Origin: Pycnopodia helianthoides
Taxonomy: Eukaryota; Echinodermata; Asteroidea; Forcipulatida; Asteriidae
Direction of reading: 5' to 3'
Assembly: GCA_032158295.1 (NCBI GenBank)
Contig: CM063257.1
Location: 16,956,332 to 17,020,331 of the forward strand
Length of the DNA stretch: 64,000 nucleotides
The notes under the pieces were generated by a model that saw only the letters and a list, made by a program, of their open reading frames with translations, searched no databases and was not told where the DNA came from. The position numbers were made by a program, and so were the translations under genes. This document shows, piece after piece, positions 19,801-44,529 of this stretch (its first letter is position 1; each line of letters begins with the position of its first letter).

Positions 19801-20780
19801 CCTATGTCGTGGTCCCCCTCTGAAAATACGTCTGAAAATTCAGACAGCAGCCCAGCTACGGCATAATGATATTGTGCGTCTAGCCCCTCGACGCTGCGCT
19901 TCCAAAGATCCTGAAGGTGTCCGGGGACATGTACGTCTTTCGTCTCTCTGTGTACTGCCTCCTGTTTCGCATCTTCTATATCTCCATCATCCACCGGTGT
20001 GAGGCGGCCAGCGGTCACGCCGCATCGCAGAACGCACCTATGTTTTCCTGGGTTCAATACCCGTACCGGCAGTGTTCCTCCATCCATCTTTACTAGCGAT
20101 CTTGCAAGTATAAGTCCCTTGTTAGCGACAACTCCACCTCCTTCAACTGGCTCAATTACCCCGACTTGACATGAATCAAATGATTTATCCATCCTCCCTG
20201 GTATGATTATCTCGTGTCCTGGCGGTATCACAGTGGTCTTTGCTACCACAACCCTGGCGCATAATGACGTTCCCCACCGGCTCGTGCACTTGATGTGTTC
20301 ACCATGTAACACTAGCTCCAACGTCTTGAAATCCAGTATTCCTCCAGTAGGTATGAGGAAGTCCATCCCTAGAATCCCTTGTGCGCTAACCTTGGCAAAC
20401 ACTGCCCGTACCGGAAAGGTGGTTCTTCCGACCTGAATCTCAATGTGTGCTACGCCCAAGGTGTCTATCGGTGTCCCGTCAGCCTGAAATACCTTTATGC
20501 CATCACTCTCCAGCTTCGGCCGTCTCTCAGATGGGATCCGATAATAAGCTTCAGTCGAAATAATTGTGTCCGTTGTTCCTGTGTCTACAAGGAGTGGTAT
20601 GTCAAGGGAACGAATTTTTCCCATTACGTACAATCCTTTCTTTGGAGAAATTGTCGGTACCAGAACTTTCCGTTCCGCTTCGGGCAGAAGGTCTGTCTCC
20701 TTCGGTTTCAAAATTATGGATGACCCTGCTGTGTTTCCAGCCCTTCCTCGGGTCGTAGGATAGGCTGATTGGCGTTTCCC
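16827..20780 (-). CDS. pol: Ty3/Gypsy Pol polyprotein, complete element
   Basis: The frame is open from just upstream of the slip site (20780) to the stop at 16827. The first near-start codon after gag ends is a TTG at 20711, so a gag-pol fusion by -1 frameshifting at 20774-20780 is the likely route. Numbered from the TTG: protease D43-T-G; reverse transcriptase FSTLD (D410) and YLDD 472-475; RNase H D619/D621, E662, D687; integrase HHCC zinc site H854/H861/C891/C894; catalytic triad D923, D983, E1019; a GPY/F-type module near 1135-1180. All catalytic residues that can be checked are present. The protein would perform polyprotein processing, reverse transcription and integration. Confidence 0.93.
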   Translation of the reverse strand, partial: GKRQSAYPTTRGRAGNTAGSSIILKPKETDLLPEAERKVLVPTISPKKGLYVMGKIRSLDIPLLVDTGTTDTIISTEAYYRIPSERRPKLESDGIKVFQADGTPIDTLGVAHIEIQVGRTTFPVRAVFAKVSAQGILGMDFLIPTGGILDFKTLELVLHGEHIKCTSRWGTSLCARVVVAKTTVIPPGHEIIIPGRMDKSFDSCQVGVIEPVEGGGVVANKGLILARSLVKMDGGTLPVRVLNPGKHRCVLRCGVTAGRLTPVDDGDIEDAKQEAVHRETKDVHVPGHLQDLWKRSVEGLDAQYHYAVAGLLSEFSDVFSEGDHDIGRTDWVKHTIDTGNARPVKERPRRQPLCNQKEIDRQVEDLLSRGIIESSDSPWASNVVLVRKKDGTQRFCVDYRGLNEKTIKDAYPVPRIDDTLDALAGATWFSTLDLASGYWQVELDAEASKKSAFVVRGGLYSWRVMPFGLCNAPATFERLMERIVRGLQWETLLVYLDDVIVHGRTIMEEINRLREVLQRFREAGLKLKPGKCHLFRQSVKYLGHVVSSAGVSTDPDKVESVRTWPTPTDVRAVRSFLGLASYYRRFIRGFADVARPLHSLTEKARVFHWSDECQEAFQTLKTHLQEAPILAYPEPEGNFVLDTDASGVGIGAVLSQVQNGEERVVAYASRTLSKPERNYCVTRRELLAIVVYLKHFKQYLYGQKITVRTDHAALKWLVTFKNPEGQVARWLEVLGQYNYEILHRPGKKHGNADGLSRRPCKQCGRLDDESAEAPAPANVRVVTVEPTVTMEDLRKGQLEDPSIAWVIRGKEESDQRPDWKGISSRAPVDKVYWSQWGQLEMRQSVLCRRWESNDGRELKWQIVLPLNLREAKMNELHGEKTGGHFGISRTLAKIKVRYYWSGMAADVRIWCRKCILCAKRKSPARKRRAPLRQYRVGAPMERVALDLVGPLPETDGGNKWVLVIADYFTKWMEAYPLPDSTAETVAKAFVENFVCRYGVPRELHSDQGRNFESDVFAEMCKILGIRKTRTVAYNPKSDGLVERYNKTLIHTVAMMLDPDRNQKDWDQQLPFATFAYRSVPQESTGETPNMLMLGREVMLPVDLTTEVPLPDEAMEPETYYGDELRRRMKKAHERAREQTKTSARRQKQSYDKKVEGAGYNVGDFIWLFNPAKKKGVCPKLVSRWEGPYLILKKLSDVNYRIQSKPRGKMLVVHFDRMKPYQGPHIDSWQTEPPRRVTEVPPQMDQERSPVRQHQQRSDEAATPDIHVIEDTQISPVFAMGESDEDAVTETVQDTEEVPVGRNRRNPPRERRLPLRFR

Positions 20781-22090
20781 TGGCGCTCATGTTTGTTCCT
20801 CTTTTCTGGGCATTCCCGTGCATAGTGTCCACTCCTGTGACAATTGTAGCACTTATCCCCTTGAGTTGCAGGCCGACCCGGGCGGAAACGGTACACTCTG
20901 GTATCACGCCTTAATGTTTGTCCCGCCTCTTCCTTTGTTTGGTTAATCTCTTGTCCTAAGGCGTGCGGTACAACGTCATCCGTGGGTTGGTCCAGCATCC
21001 TACATTTCCCGTTGCTAAATCTGGGCCCACTCCTTTGAGCCTCAATTTTCTCGAAGTTTTCGGTGGCTAATGCCGCCCGTATCGCCTCATCAAGAGTTGA
21101 AGGATTGGCCCGGAACACACCTTCTCGTATGGACTGACTGGCTATTGCATCAGAGAAGTGTCCTCTTGCGAGGCGGTCCCTTGCTGTTTCCGTAAACTCC
21201 GGGTATGAAAATGCCGCTAACTCGCGTACTGCCTGGCCGAGCTCCTGAATTGTTTCCTTCGGCCCCTGCCTTTTGTTTCTCAGCTCCAGAAGAAAGTTTT
21301 CCGCTCGTTCCCCTGGTCCAAAACGTCCATCCAAAAGTTTAAGAAGTTCACCGTAGGATTGTCTCTTCTTTTCTCCACCTCCGTGGTGAAGAAGCACCTT
21401 CAGTGCCGGGCCTTGGAGGCTTGCTGCTAGAAATATAGCCGCCTCCTCGTCATCCCATCCATTGGCTATTTTACATGACTTGAAATGTTCCTTATAGTCA
21501 ACCCAAGGCTGTTTATCTCCAAAACGGTCCGGGGTGATTCTAGGCCGACCCGTCCTCCGTTTCAGGCTTTCTTGCAGCTGCTTTTGTCCTATGATTCGTT
21601 GGTCTCGTCTAAGAGGCCATGGTGTATCCTCAGAGGCTCCTGCGCCTCCTACATCGCAGTCCGTTCTTTCACCTTTATCTCGTAAATCAGTAAGAGGCTC
21701 CACTGGTTTTGGTAGTTCCTCGATTGTCTCCACAGGAGGCGTTTTGTCTCCCTTCACGATGGCAGTAGATTGTGCCTGTGGCATCCAAGAATTTTCCTTT
21801 TTCATGATGCTCCTTGGAGGCGTCCAGTCGCCTCCCGTTGTCTCCTGTCCTGTGCCATGCACCTTAATTGAGACAAGTCCAGTCTCCAAACCGGAATCCA
21901 GCGACGTCTCCTGACATGAATGTCTCCACGCCTCCTCCAAACGGGCCAATCTACTGGTCAGCTGTTCCATCCTAGCCTCCTGGAGTGTCCTCCCCTCCAT
22001 TGAACGTTGAAGTTCGTCTTCCCTTCCTTGGAGGTCCATACGGAGGCTGTCAACCTCCTCTTGGAGTTCTGTAGTAGTCTGGTCCGTCAT
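20714..22090 (-). CDS. gag: Gag polyprotein, complete element
   Basis: A 458-residue protein starting at ATG 22090-22088. The N terminus (about 1-60) is heptad-rich and likely coiled coil. The middle (about 200-320) resembles the retrotransposon gag/capsid domain, with patterns such as LQGPALKVLL. A CCHC zinc knuckle lies at 414-427 (C-X2-C-X4-H-X4-C), followed by a short basic tail. The stop is TAA at 20716-20714, and pol is in the -1 frame. It would form the virus-like particle core and bind RNA. Start choice: first ATG after the primer-binding site, 108 nt downstream. Confidence 0.9.
   Translation of the reverse strand: MTDQTTTELQEEVDSLRMDLQGREDELQRSMEGRTLQEARMEQLTSRLARLEEAWRHSCQETSLDSGLETGLVSIKVHGTGQETTGGDWTPPRSIMKKENSWMPQAQSTAIVKGDKTPPVETIEELPKPVEPLTDLRDKGERTDCDVGGAGASEDTPWPLRRDQRIIGQKQLQESLKRRTGRPRITPDRFGDKQPWVDYKEHFKSCKIANGWDDEEAAIFLAASLQGPALKVLLHHGGGEKKRQSYGELLKLLDGRFGPGERAENFLLELRNKRQGPKETIQELGQAVRELAAFSYPEFTETARDRLARGHFSDAIASQSIREGVFRANPSTLDEAIRAALATENFEKIEAQRSGPRFSNGKCRMLDQPTDDVVPHALGQEINQTKEEAGQTLRRDTRVYRFRPGRPATQGDKCYNCHRSGHYARECPEKRNKHERQGNANQPILRPEEGLETQQGHP
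20722..20780 (-). promoter_or_regulatory. Programmed -1 ribosomal frameshift signal (slip site plus pseudoknot)
   Basis: On the minus strand the heptamer GGGAAAC (20780-20774) is read G GGA AAC in the gag frame, which is the canonical X XXY YYZ phase. After a 6-nt spacer comes an 11-bp stem, CAGCCTATCCT (20767-20757) with AGGAAGGGCTG (20748-20738), with one A-A mismatch and one G-U pair. GACCC in the 8-nt loop can pair with GGGTC at 20726-20722, making an H-type pseudoknot. A -1 slip leads exactly into the open pol frame. Function is inferred from sequence and folding by eye. Confidence 0.8.
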
Positions 22091-22198
22091 TGTCTGTCTT
22101 AATTAAGTTGTGTTTAATCTAATTGAGGCTTCCTGTTATTTAAACCTCTCCAAGCCTCCCAGAAGCTAGAGCGTGGGTAAATGGCAGCCAGGCGTATA
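22091..22198 (-). other. Retrotransposon 5' leader
   Basis: A 108-nt untranslated leader between the primer-binding site and gag ATG. The left-copy duplication breakpoint falls inside it (after CTCCC at 22160). Confidence 0.7.
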
Positions 22199-22216
22199 AT
22201 CCCACTTCTGACACCA
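22199..22216 (-). other. Primer-binding site, tRNA-Leu type
   Basis: On the minus strand TGGTGTCAGAAGTGGGAT begins 2 nt after the 5' LTR. Its complement, ATCCCACTTCTGACACCA, matches the 3' end plus CCA of animal tRNA-Leu as I recall it, over all 18 positions. Confidence 0.8.
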
Positions 22217-22218
22217 TT

Positions 22219-23061
22219 TGTGGCGGGACTAGCCTAATCCGTGGCTAGAAATAACCCTCTACGAACCCGCTATCCAGCGGCCGGGAATGTAGGCCCGTTT
22301 GGATGGAAATATACCGCCCTATACGCGTGGCCACATCCAACCACGCCCCTAAACCTCTGGACGGACAAGGACATACAATAAAAACACACAAGAGATTTAT
22401 CTCTGTTACCAATTAATTTATTGTGAGGAACTCTTATTATTTATTGGACCCTGTGTTGACTGGTAGCCTCCCTGATTAATATGATTAGCCTCCCTGATAA
22501 GTTATGAATAATCGGTTGCCTATAGGTAGCCTCGCACTATGCACTAGGCAATGTAAGGCAGTGCTGGGCGGCGCGGTAAAGCCTGGCTGGGGGTCAGCCT
22601 CCGGGTATCCGTAGTGCCGTACGCCTCTGGCGTCCTTGCGCGTGTCCCACCTCCTCAGATCCCGCCCTCTATCGTCTAGAGTACTCCCTGAGTCTCCCTC
22701 GTAGAGGCGGCAGGTTTGCTGAGCGCGCCCTTCCCGGCTCCGTTCTGCTACGACGGCCTGTAGCAGTTCGTCGCTACGCCTCCAGTAGCCTCCCCGGACC
22801 CTGTGACCTAACCCCAGCCCAACTCCACCGTCCGTCCAGCACGCCGTCAGCCCCGCTGGTGCCTACCTATGCTTCCGCTCCAGTCCTCGTTGTGCGATTT
22901 CACGACTCTGTTTGGTATACGTCGACCGACTGTGCACTGAACCGCTGAACTCTTCAACTTACGAAGTGCACAACAACTGAACCACGCTGCCACGCCTGCG
23001 GCTTTTTTATACAAGCCCGCAGCTGCTCGCGCGCCCTCTATGCTCAGCAATTTGCGCCACA
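22219..23061 (-). repeat. LTR 3 (5' LTR of the complete element)
   Basis: An 843-bp LTR starting on the minus strand at 23061. TATA-like TATAAAAAA lies at 23011-23003 and AATAAA at 22422-22417. It is followed outside by GTTA (23062-23065). It is the only LTR here that is positioned to drive transcription of a full element. Confidence 0.94.
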
Positions 23062-23065
23062 GTTA

Positions 23066-23931
23066 CAACCTCTTTCCCACCGTAGGTCTGCAGCCAGCCT
23101 CTGTCTTTTCTACAGATATTTTCATGGTAAATGTGCCACCAGTGTATCCGACCTGGTTCCTCCCTATCAGAGTGTTTGAGCGTGAAACCAGACTACCAGC
23201 TCGTTCCCGCCCATACACTCTTGTTTTGCTGAGATGTAGAACAAAGAGCGATTCCAACAGCTTTATTTCACATACTGCGTCTCTTAGGAACTCCTCAAGT
23301 TGCCCGGTGCATGTTTCCCTTCATCCTACACTCTAGGACTGTTATAAGATAAATATCAATTCCTACCTTCAGCTCCCTTGGGTTATTTTCATCTTAAATA
23401 TTTTCTTCTTGTAGCCCCTTTATACCAAGAGTGGCTTTTAGCCATGTTAGGGGCGAACTTGCATAAAAAACAAAAAGCGGTAAATAAATAATAATACAGA
23501 AATAATACAAAAATCTTATTCGTTACTTAAAGGGGCCATGGAATGATTCCCTACTCACTGTGAAGGAAGATGTATATAATAGAATTTGCCTGTAGAAGTT
23601 TCAGCCTCATCTGTCTTCAATTTTGTTTTAAGAAAAGGTGAAAATTACAGAGCTAATTTTCAGGAAAGTCGCGTAAATCTGTTGTATAACAGATTGCATT
23701 GATTCACATAGCGCCCCTTACGGCTAGAGACATGATTCGCGAATCGGCGATTCTAACTTGGTGTTTTATTTTGGAAGTTGACAGCTCTGGTCTGAAACAG
23801 TACGAACAGCCGCTTCAATTTTGTGTTTCTTTCGAGGTGTTAAAGTACGTATTTTTTACAGATCTAAGACCTTTTTTAAGAAAAAGAACACGTTTTTCCC
23901 AATCTCAAACCAAAGGAAAAGGATGTAAACA
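23066..23931. other. Intergenic DNA, no gene
   Basis: No exon or clear repeat recognised. Small open frames lack features. Confidence 0.5.
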
Positions 23932-24165
23932 GGGCCCAATTTCATAGAGCTGCTAGGCACAACAATTTGCTTAGCATGAAATTTCTTCCTTGATAAAAAC
24001 AGGGTTACCAACAAAATGTCCGTGTGTTGCATATTGCGTGTAACTGGTATTCAGCTATTGTTTGCTTATCCTGAAAATCACGTGGAAATTTGGTTGGTAA
24101 TCCTGTTTTTATCAATGAAGAAATTTCATGCTAAGCAAATTGTTGTGCTCTATGAAATTGGGCCC
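23932..24165. mobile_element. Foldback MITE, GGGCCC family
   Basis: Inverted arms: GGGCCCAATTTCATAGAGCT at the left and AGCTCTATGAAATTGGGCCC-like sequence at the right, with further inward pairing (AAATTTCTTC..). Related elements occur at 36349-36541 and 51995-52314. Confidence 0.75.
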
Positions 24166-24249
24166 AGATCTGAAACAAATAGTAGTATTTGACAATTATT
24201 AAGTTTAAAGCAAACTGTTTTGATTTTGTTGTGGTGCTGCTGTTGCTGT

Positions 24250-24350
24250 CTTAACTCCACCCCCCCCCCCCATCCCCAGCTGTAGAGTCCTTGCTCATGG
24301 TCCGATCCAACCTACCCCCCCCCCCCCACCACACACACACACACACACCC
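24250..24350. repeat. Poly-C tracts and (CA)n microsatellite
   Basis: Two C runs (about 24259-24270 and 24316-24327) followed by a CA/AC dinucleotide run to about 24348. Confidence 0.85.
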
Positions 24351-24550
24351 TACAGAGCTCAGTGCTCAGCAATTGGTGCTCGATATGGGGCAGCTGGGTA
24401 CCTCCCCCTACTGTGTCTTCATTGTGTGCTTGGAATCTCAGGAATTCTTTTGAGGATTTTAGGGGGGAATAGTGTGTTATACTATAGTATGGGAACATTT
24501 GGGGTACCCTCTGCCCCATATCGGGCAGGCTATAGTGCTCAGTGCTCAAA
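24351..24550. repeat. Dispersed inverted-end repeat
   Basis: GCTCAGTGCTCAGCAATTGG-like sequence and GCTCGATATGGGGCAG at the left are mirrored by CTGCCCCATATCGGGC and GTGCTCAGTGCTC at the right. Related sequence recurs at about 46745-46930 and 47035-47290. Confidence 0.6.
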
Positions 24551-25133
24551 GCAGTTTATCAAAACAGATGAAAGAAATGTTGTGTAAAACTCGATGTAAA
24601 CGTATAAATTCATGTTATCATTTTCACAGTTTTCTGTCTTTCGTTTGTTTGTTTCGTTTTATATTATGTTTTTATATCGTGATGTTTTGTACTAGCAGTT
24701 TGATGTTGTTTGTTGTTGTTATTGTTGTTGTTGATGATGCTGGTATTCAAGAAAAAGAAAGAAAAAAATAAACAAACAATTGTTTGTCTTTTTTTTTTTT
24801 CTTGTAACTTTTTTATGTATGGTTTTTGAGGGTTGTCAATACTTATATTTTTACTACTTTACTACCGGTAGGCCTACCACTTGATAGTTAAACCATGGAG
24901 GTTAAAAATCTACCGCCATGGTTAAACCTGGGCATTCATTAAAAAGTACTCTTCACAAACCATGGATGAAGGAAAACCAAGATGAATTGAATGAATTGAA
25001 ATAAAGGTTAGCGCCCTCGTGTGACAGCCGATTGAATGAGCTGTGAGATCAATATTTTACACGTGTACATGTGTATTTCAGTAACTCATGTATTCACAAT
25101 CTGTACGCGCGTGGTGGATGGTGGAGCTTCAAC
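24551..25133. other. DNAJC25 upstream region
   Basis: AT-rich region upstream of the DNAJC25 start, with T-rich low complexity and GTTTAACCATGG inverted matches near 24890-24965. No promoter motif is convincing. An in-frame ATG at 25071 would add 21 residues, but the signal peptide favours 25134. Confidence 0.45.
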
Positions 25134-40920
<15,787 letters not shown>

Positions 40921-40961
40921 TATCTTGACTTTAGTCAATCAAAATCCTTACAGAGGCACTC

Positions 40962-41849
40962 GACCCTGAACTCAAAAGCAATTTTTATAAAGCTGTAGTT
41001 TTGTCCAAAGTTCAGAATCCATACCCAAGCTTACAAAAGTTGGAAAGAGAAAGATCGGATCGTTCCAATGATGGTAAAATAAAATAAGGTTGCTATTATG
41101 CAATCCCTTCAAATTGGAGTGGAAAGATCCGAATTGGCAAACATCTACGGAGCGCCGTATGGTTGTGTACAAAAAAGTGTTTGAGTTTTCTGATCACATT
41201 GACATGTAGGAAAGTAAGATTTGGAACTTTTTATTGACCAATCTTTCTAATTTTTATATTTTATGAAAGGAAATTTAAAAGCAAGAAAATTGCTCATTGT
41301 GATTATACAGTTTGTAAAATTGGCTCTGAACCATGCATGCTGTTGTGTAAGCAATGCTCGAGTGGTAAACCAATTCGGTCACCAGCAGTTGTTTTTGACA
41401 AACTCCATTTTGAAAGAATTGCATAATAGCAACCTCATTTTACTTAACACATTGACTGCCGCCTACGAGTATGTTCGAACTACAGGTGTAACGGATTCTG
41501 CCACTACGAGTATACTCGTAGAGAATGAAAGGGCTTTGTATTGTTATTTAAATACACTGGCATCACTGAGCACGCAACACATACGCTTCTGGCAGTGGTG
41601 AGGACATACATCCTTAAGATGTGTATGTTCAATTTTTTGTTTGTATAGTACCTATTTGGTATGCGCGCATGCGCACCGCACTTGGCAAATGGGAACGCCC
41701 TAGGAATATATGACCGGCACTCAACATGTTAACCACCAGTTGAAAGATCTGATTTTTATATTTCCTACTTTTGTCAGCTTGGGTATGGAGTCAGAATGTA
41801 GACAAAACTACAGCTTTATAAAAAATTGCCTATGAGCTCAGGGTTTGTC
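40962..41849. mobile_element. Foldback element just downstream of the DNAJC25 stop
   Basis: The left arm starts GACCCTGAACTCAAAAGCAA 42 nt after the stop codon. The right arm ends GAGCTCAGGGTTTGTC. Arms share AAAGCTGTAGTTTTGTC and CCATACCCAAGCT. The interior holds an 18-bp perfect palindrome (41504-41521, CTACGAGTATACTCGTAG). An AATAAA inside the left arm (41078-41083) could serve as the gene's polyadenylation signal, which is unproven. Confidence 0.7.
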
Positions 41850-42370
41850 AAAACAATTTGGTAACGAAGGGGTTAAACAAACAAAAAAACAACGAACTGG
41901 TGTAGCGACCCTGAAGTGATTGCTCCCTCTAGTGGTGAAATGTGGCCAGCCGCTCTGACATTAATTTGAACTTTTCCCTGGTTACCAGTGTTATGGTAGA
42001 GGGAGGTCATTACTTGATAACTGGTTACCAGTGTTCCAGTACAGGAAGGTCATTACTTGATAACTGGTACCACGCTATTAGTATGTGAGTGCCGAACCTC
42101 GCTAGTCTTAACCCATTACCACCTGACTGGTCAGAGTAAATAAACACTATTCCCGTAACAGGTAGGGTCATACTTCGGTAATGACCCCGAAAAACAAATT
42201 GTGTAATTTCTATCCGAAAGCCTACTGGTTATAAAGATGGTTATGTTGGTAAGCATCCGGAGGAATGATTTTGGCGGAGTAAACAAAAGTTGTTTACAAA
42301 CGTTCTGCTGACACTAGTCAGATGGCTTCACCGTCTTGTTCAGTTTGGATCATTATTGTGATCAATCTGG
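41850..42370. other. Intergenic DNA, no gene
   Basis: Contains a short direct repeat (GGTTACCAGTGTTxxxGTA...GGTCATTACTTGATAACTGG) near 41978 and 42023. I see no exon. Confidence 0.45.
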
Positions 42371-42755
42371 GTACTGCAATCTTCGGTGTATAAGCCGCAA
42401 TGCACAGAAATTGTCGAAACAAGATTTAGGTGTCAGTGTATAAGCCGCCCGGTGTATAAGCCGCAGCTGTGACTGCATCAGTGACTGGCGAGCGGCACAT
42501 CGGTCATTGTTTATCGCCACAAAGTGCGAGTTGCATTGCATTGAAGTCAAAATGTATTGAAGTTAACACCATTGAAATCGTTATTTAGATTGATCTGCAA
42601 GAACAAGAATATTTTACAAACGATCTTTATTAAAAAAAGTCGTTGGTTTTAGTTCTTCAATATAATACGTCGACGTATAAGCCACCCGGCGTATAAGCTG
42701 CAGACATTTTTCTTTGGGCAAAAAATCAACATATTATACGCCGAAGGTTACGGTA
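42371..42755. mobile_element. Inverted-end element with GTATAAGCCGC repeats
   Basis: CTTCGGTGTATAAGCCGC at the left mirrors TTATACGCCGAAGGTTACGG at the right. GTATAAGCC motifs recur internally. Confidence 0.6.
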
Positions 42756-43224
42756 AATGGTCTGGTACACTGTACTTCCAGAGCTCCGTAGATTGATACA
42801 TCCTGATTGTGGTTGTGTGTATATTTTGAGGTACAGGGTTCCAAGTGCAATTGAGCATGGTTGCTGTATGCATCATGCTAGCAGTTAGTTTGAAAACCAT
42901 GCGAGGCACGAATGTTTTGAAATAAGACTTGAGCATACCGCTTATGGGTGGCTGGGGCGTAAAGCGCTCACCTCTTACCACTTTTAAATTTACATTGATA
43001 TCTGTAGCGGTACTTTTTTTTGCGAAGAATAGCGCGGAGTTAAAACAGCGCAATACGCTCTGCAATATAGGTTTATATCTTGTTGCTATAGGTCCAGCAC
43101 ATCAACGAAGGCATAGTTCTCATGCAGTGTTACTAGTGCATGTCCAAGCCTTCCGTGGTCGAATAAAGGGTTTACAAACTTTCCGAACCTAGCCCAAACC
43201 TAATATGTTACTCGACCAATGACA
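42756..43224. other. Intergenic DNA, no gene
   Basis: I see no exon or clear repeat. Confidence 0.4.
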
Positions 43225-43535
43225 ATTGTAGGGTGTCATGGCCGAGCAGTTTAGAGCATCGGATTCAAGTTCAAGTCATCGGGGTGTGGGTTCGAATCTC
43301 GGTCATGACACTTGTGTCCTTGAACAAGATGCTTTACTATAATTGCTTCTCTTCACCCAGGGGTATAAATGCGTACCTGCGAGGGTAGAGGTTGATATTG
43401 TGTTTGAAAAAGCCTTCAGAGCGCCATGGCAGCTCGGGGCTGTATATGGCCCCAGGGAGCTGAGAAAGATTACAGGAATGCTATTGGCCCAATAACCAGG
43501 GCACTAATGTAAAGCGCATTATAAGAACTAGTTAT
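43225..43535 (+). mobile_element. tRNA-derived SINE (Ser/Leu-like head)
   Basis: GGTGTCATGGCCGAGCAG, GGGTTCGAATCTCGGTCATG, then CTTGTGTCCTTGAACAAG and TAAAGCGCATTATAAGAAC. The same family occurs at 37335, 55364, 56456 and 58874. Confidence 0.75.
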
Positions 43536-43542
43536 TATTAAT

Positions 43543-43766
43543 CCTCTTGCTGTCTGACCATTCAATACCATTCAAGTGGTTTTGAATGATAGATAAACTA
43601 TGCCAGCCTGCTATTTGATACCATGAGGGAATGCATATACACAGTACACAGTTAGTTCTGTGCACAGTTGTGCCATCGTACACAACCTTGGCAGTCGAAT
43701 GGTTTCAAATGGTTGGTTAACTCACTGGAAAATGTTGCCAAGAGTCACTGACAGTAAGAGGGTTAA
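43543..43766 (-). mobile_element. Dispersed MITE-like element, reverse copy
   Basis: Reverse complement of 34946-35175, running from CCTCTTGCTGTCTGACCATT to AGTAAGAGGGTTAA. Confidence 0.65.
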
Positions 43767-44227
43767 TGAAGGAGCATCCAGCTGGAGGTGACGAGGGACC
43801 ATGTGGAAGTGAAACAAATCATGAATATTCATTTTTTTTGGTGGAAGGTTCTTCCCATCCATTCGTGCCCCGCAGGGTTGGGTCAAGTTGTGTGTAAATA
43901 TTTTATAGCCGTAAACTGCTGATGAGGCTTTGTTAGGGAGCGTCTTAAAAATTCAGAATGGTAGGAACGTTTTGATTGGATAAAGTATTCCAGCACGTGC
44001 ACGTGGACTGTTCCGTTGGACCGCCGGAACGTTCCATTGCAGCGTTCAAAATACTAATGCGCATTATTCACTCAGGTAGGATTGCGCCCGTACTCTGGCA
44101 CAATGAGGCTGGTCTAGCGCAGCATCGGAACTTAGGTAAAATTTAAGGGGGGCACAAGGGGGTGCACCCTTTTTTCTAGGGGGGGGGGCACTTCTGGCCA
44201 ATAAGCCATTTGCGTGTTAGATTGATT
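43767..44227. other. Intergenic DNA, no gene
   Basis: No exon seen. A G-rich run lies near 44180. Confidence 0.4.
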
Positions 44228-44529
44228 GTCTGGTACAATGACGTACTTGATCACAAGTTATCACTTCAATTTGAATTCCTCAGACTATAGAGACAGTTGC
44301 TATGTCACATAATTCAGGGCAAGCTTTTGCGTACTTACGTAAGAGACGGCGAACACCCATACACAATTCTGAATGAATGTGTACGGCACAATGGTACCAG
44401 GGTTTGCTCATCTAGAGGTTGCTATACAAAAGCTTGCCCCGAGCCATGTGACATAGCAACTGTCTCTATAGTCTGAGCAATTCAAATGTAAGCAGTGATT
44501 TGAGAGTAAGTAAGTCATTGTACCAGACT
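44228..44529. mobile_element. Foldback MITE (GTCTGGTACAATGA ends)
   Basis: GTCTGGTACAATGA at the left mirrors TCATTGTACCAGAC at the right, and CAGACTATAGAGACAGTTGC pairs with its complement inward. A diverged relative spans about 46647-47040. Confidence 0.75.

Larger units (their letters stand above)
12991..22160. repeat. Tandem 9.17-kb duplication, right copy
   Basis: Second copy of the 9.17-kb unit. It is offset by 9168-9170 bases from the left copy. Its right end continues into the authentic retrotransposon leader, primer-binding site and LTR (22161-23061), so this copy contains the original element. Confidence 0.9.
14682..23061 (-). mobile_element. Complete Ty3/Gypsy LTR retrotransposon
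   Basis: An 8,380-bp element on the minus strand: 5' LTR 23061-22219, primer-binding site 22216-22199, gag, pol in the -1 frame, a zinc-finger ORF, polypurine tract, 3' LTR 15525-14682. It is flanked by the 4-bp target duplication GTTA (14678-14681 and 23062-23065). The two LTRs differ by one inserted base by eye, which suggests a recent insertion. All three ORFs are open. Domain order protease-RT-RNase H-integrase places it in Ty3/Gypsy. The clade was not resolved. Confidence 0.95.

Noticed and set aside
5514..23061. Two independent retrotransposon insertions
   Set aside because: The left copy lacks a 5' LTR and primer-binding site, and 1.69 kb of flanking DNA is duplicated with it, so it is a segmental duplication.
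25071..25133. Upstream in-frame ATG for DNAJC25
   Set aside because: It would put 21 residues ahead of a clear signal peptide. The downstream ATG at 25134 fits the family better.
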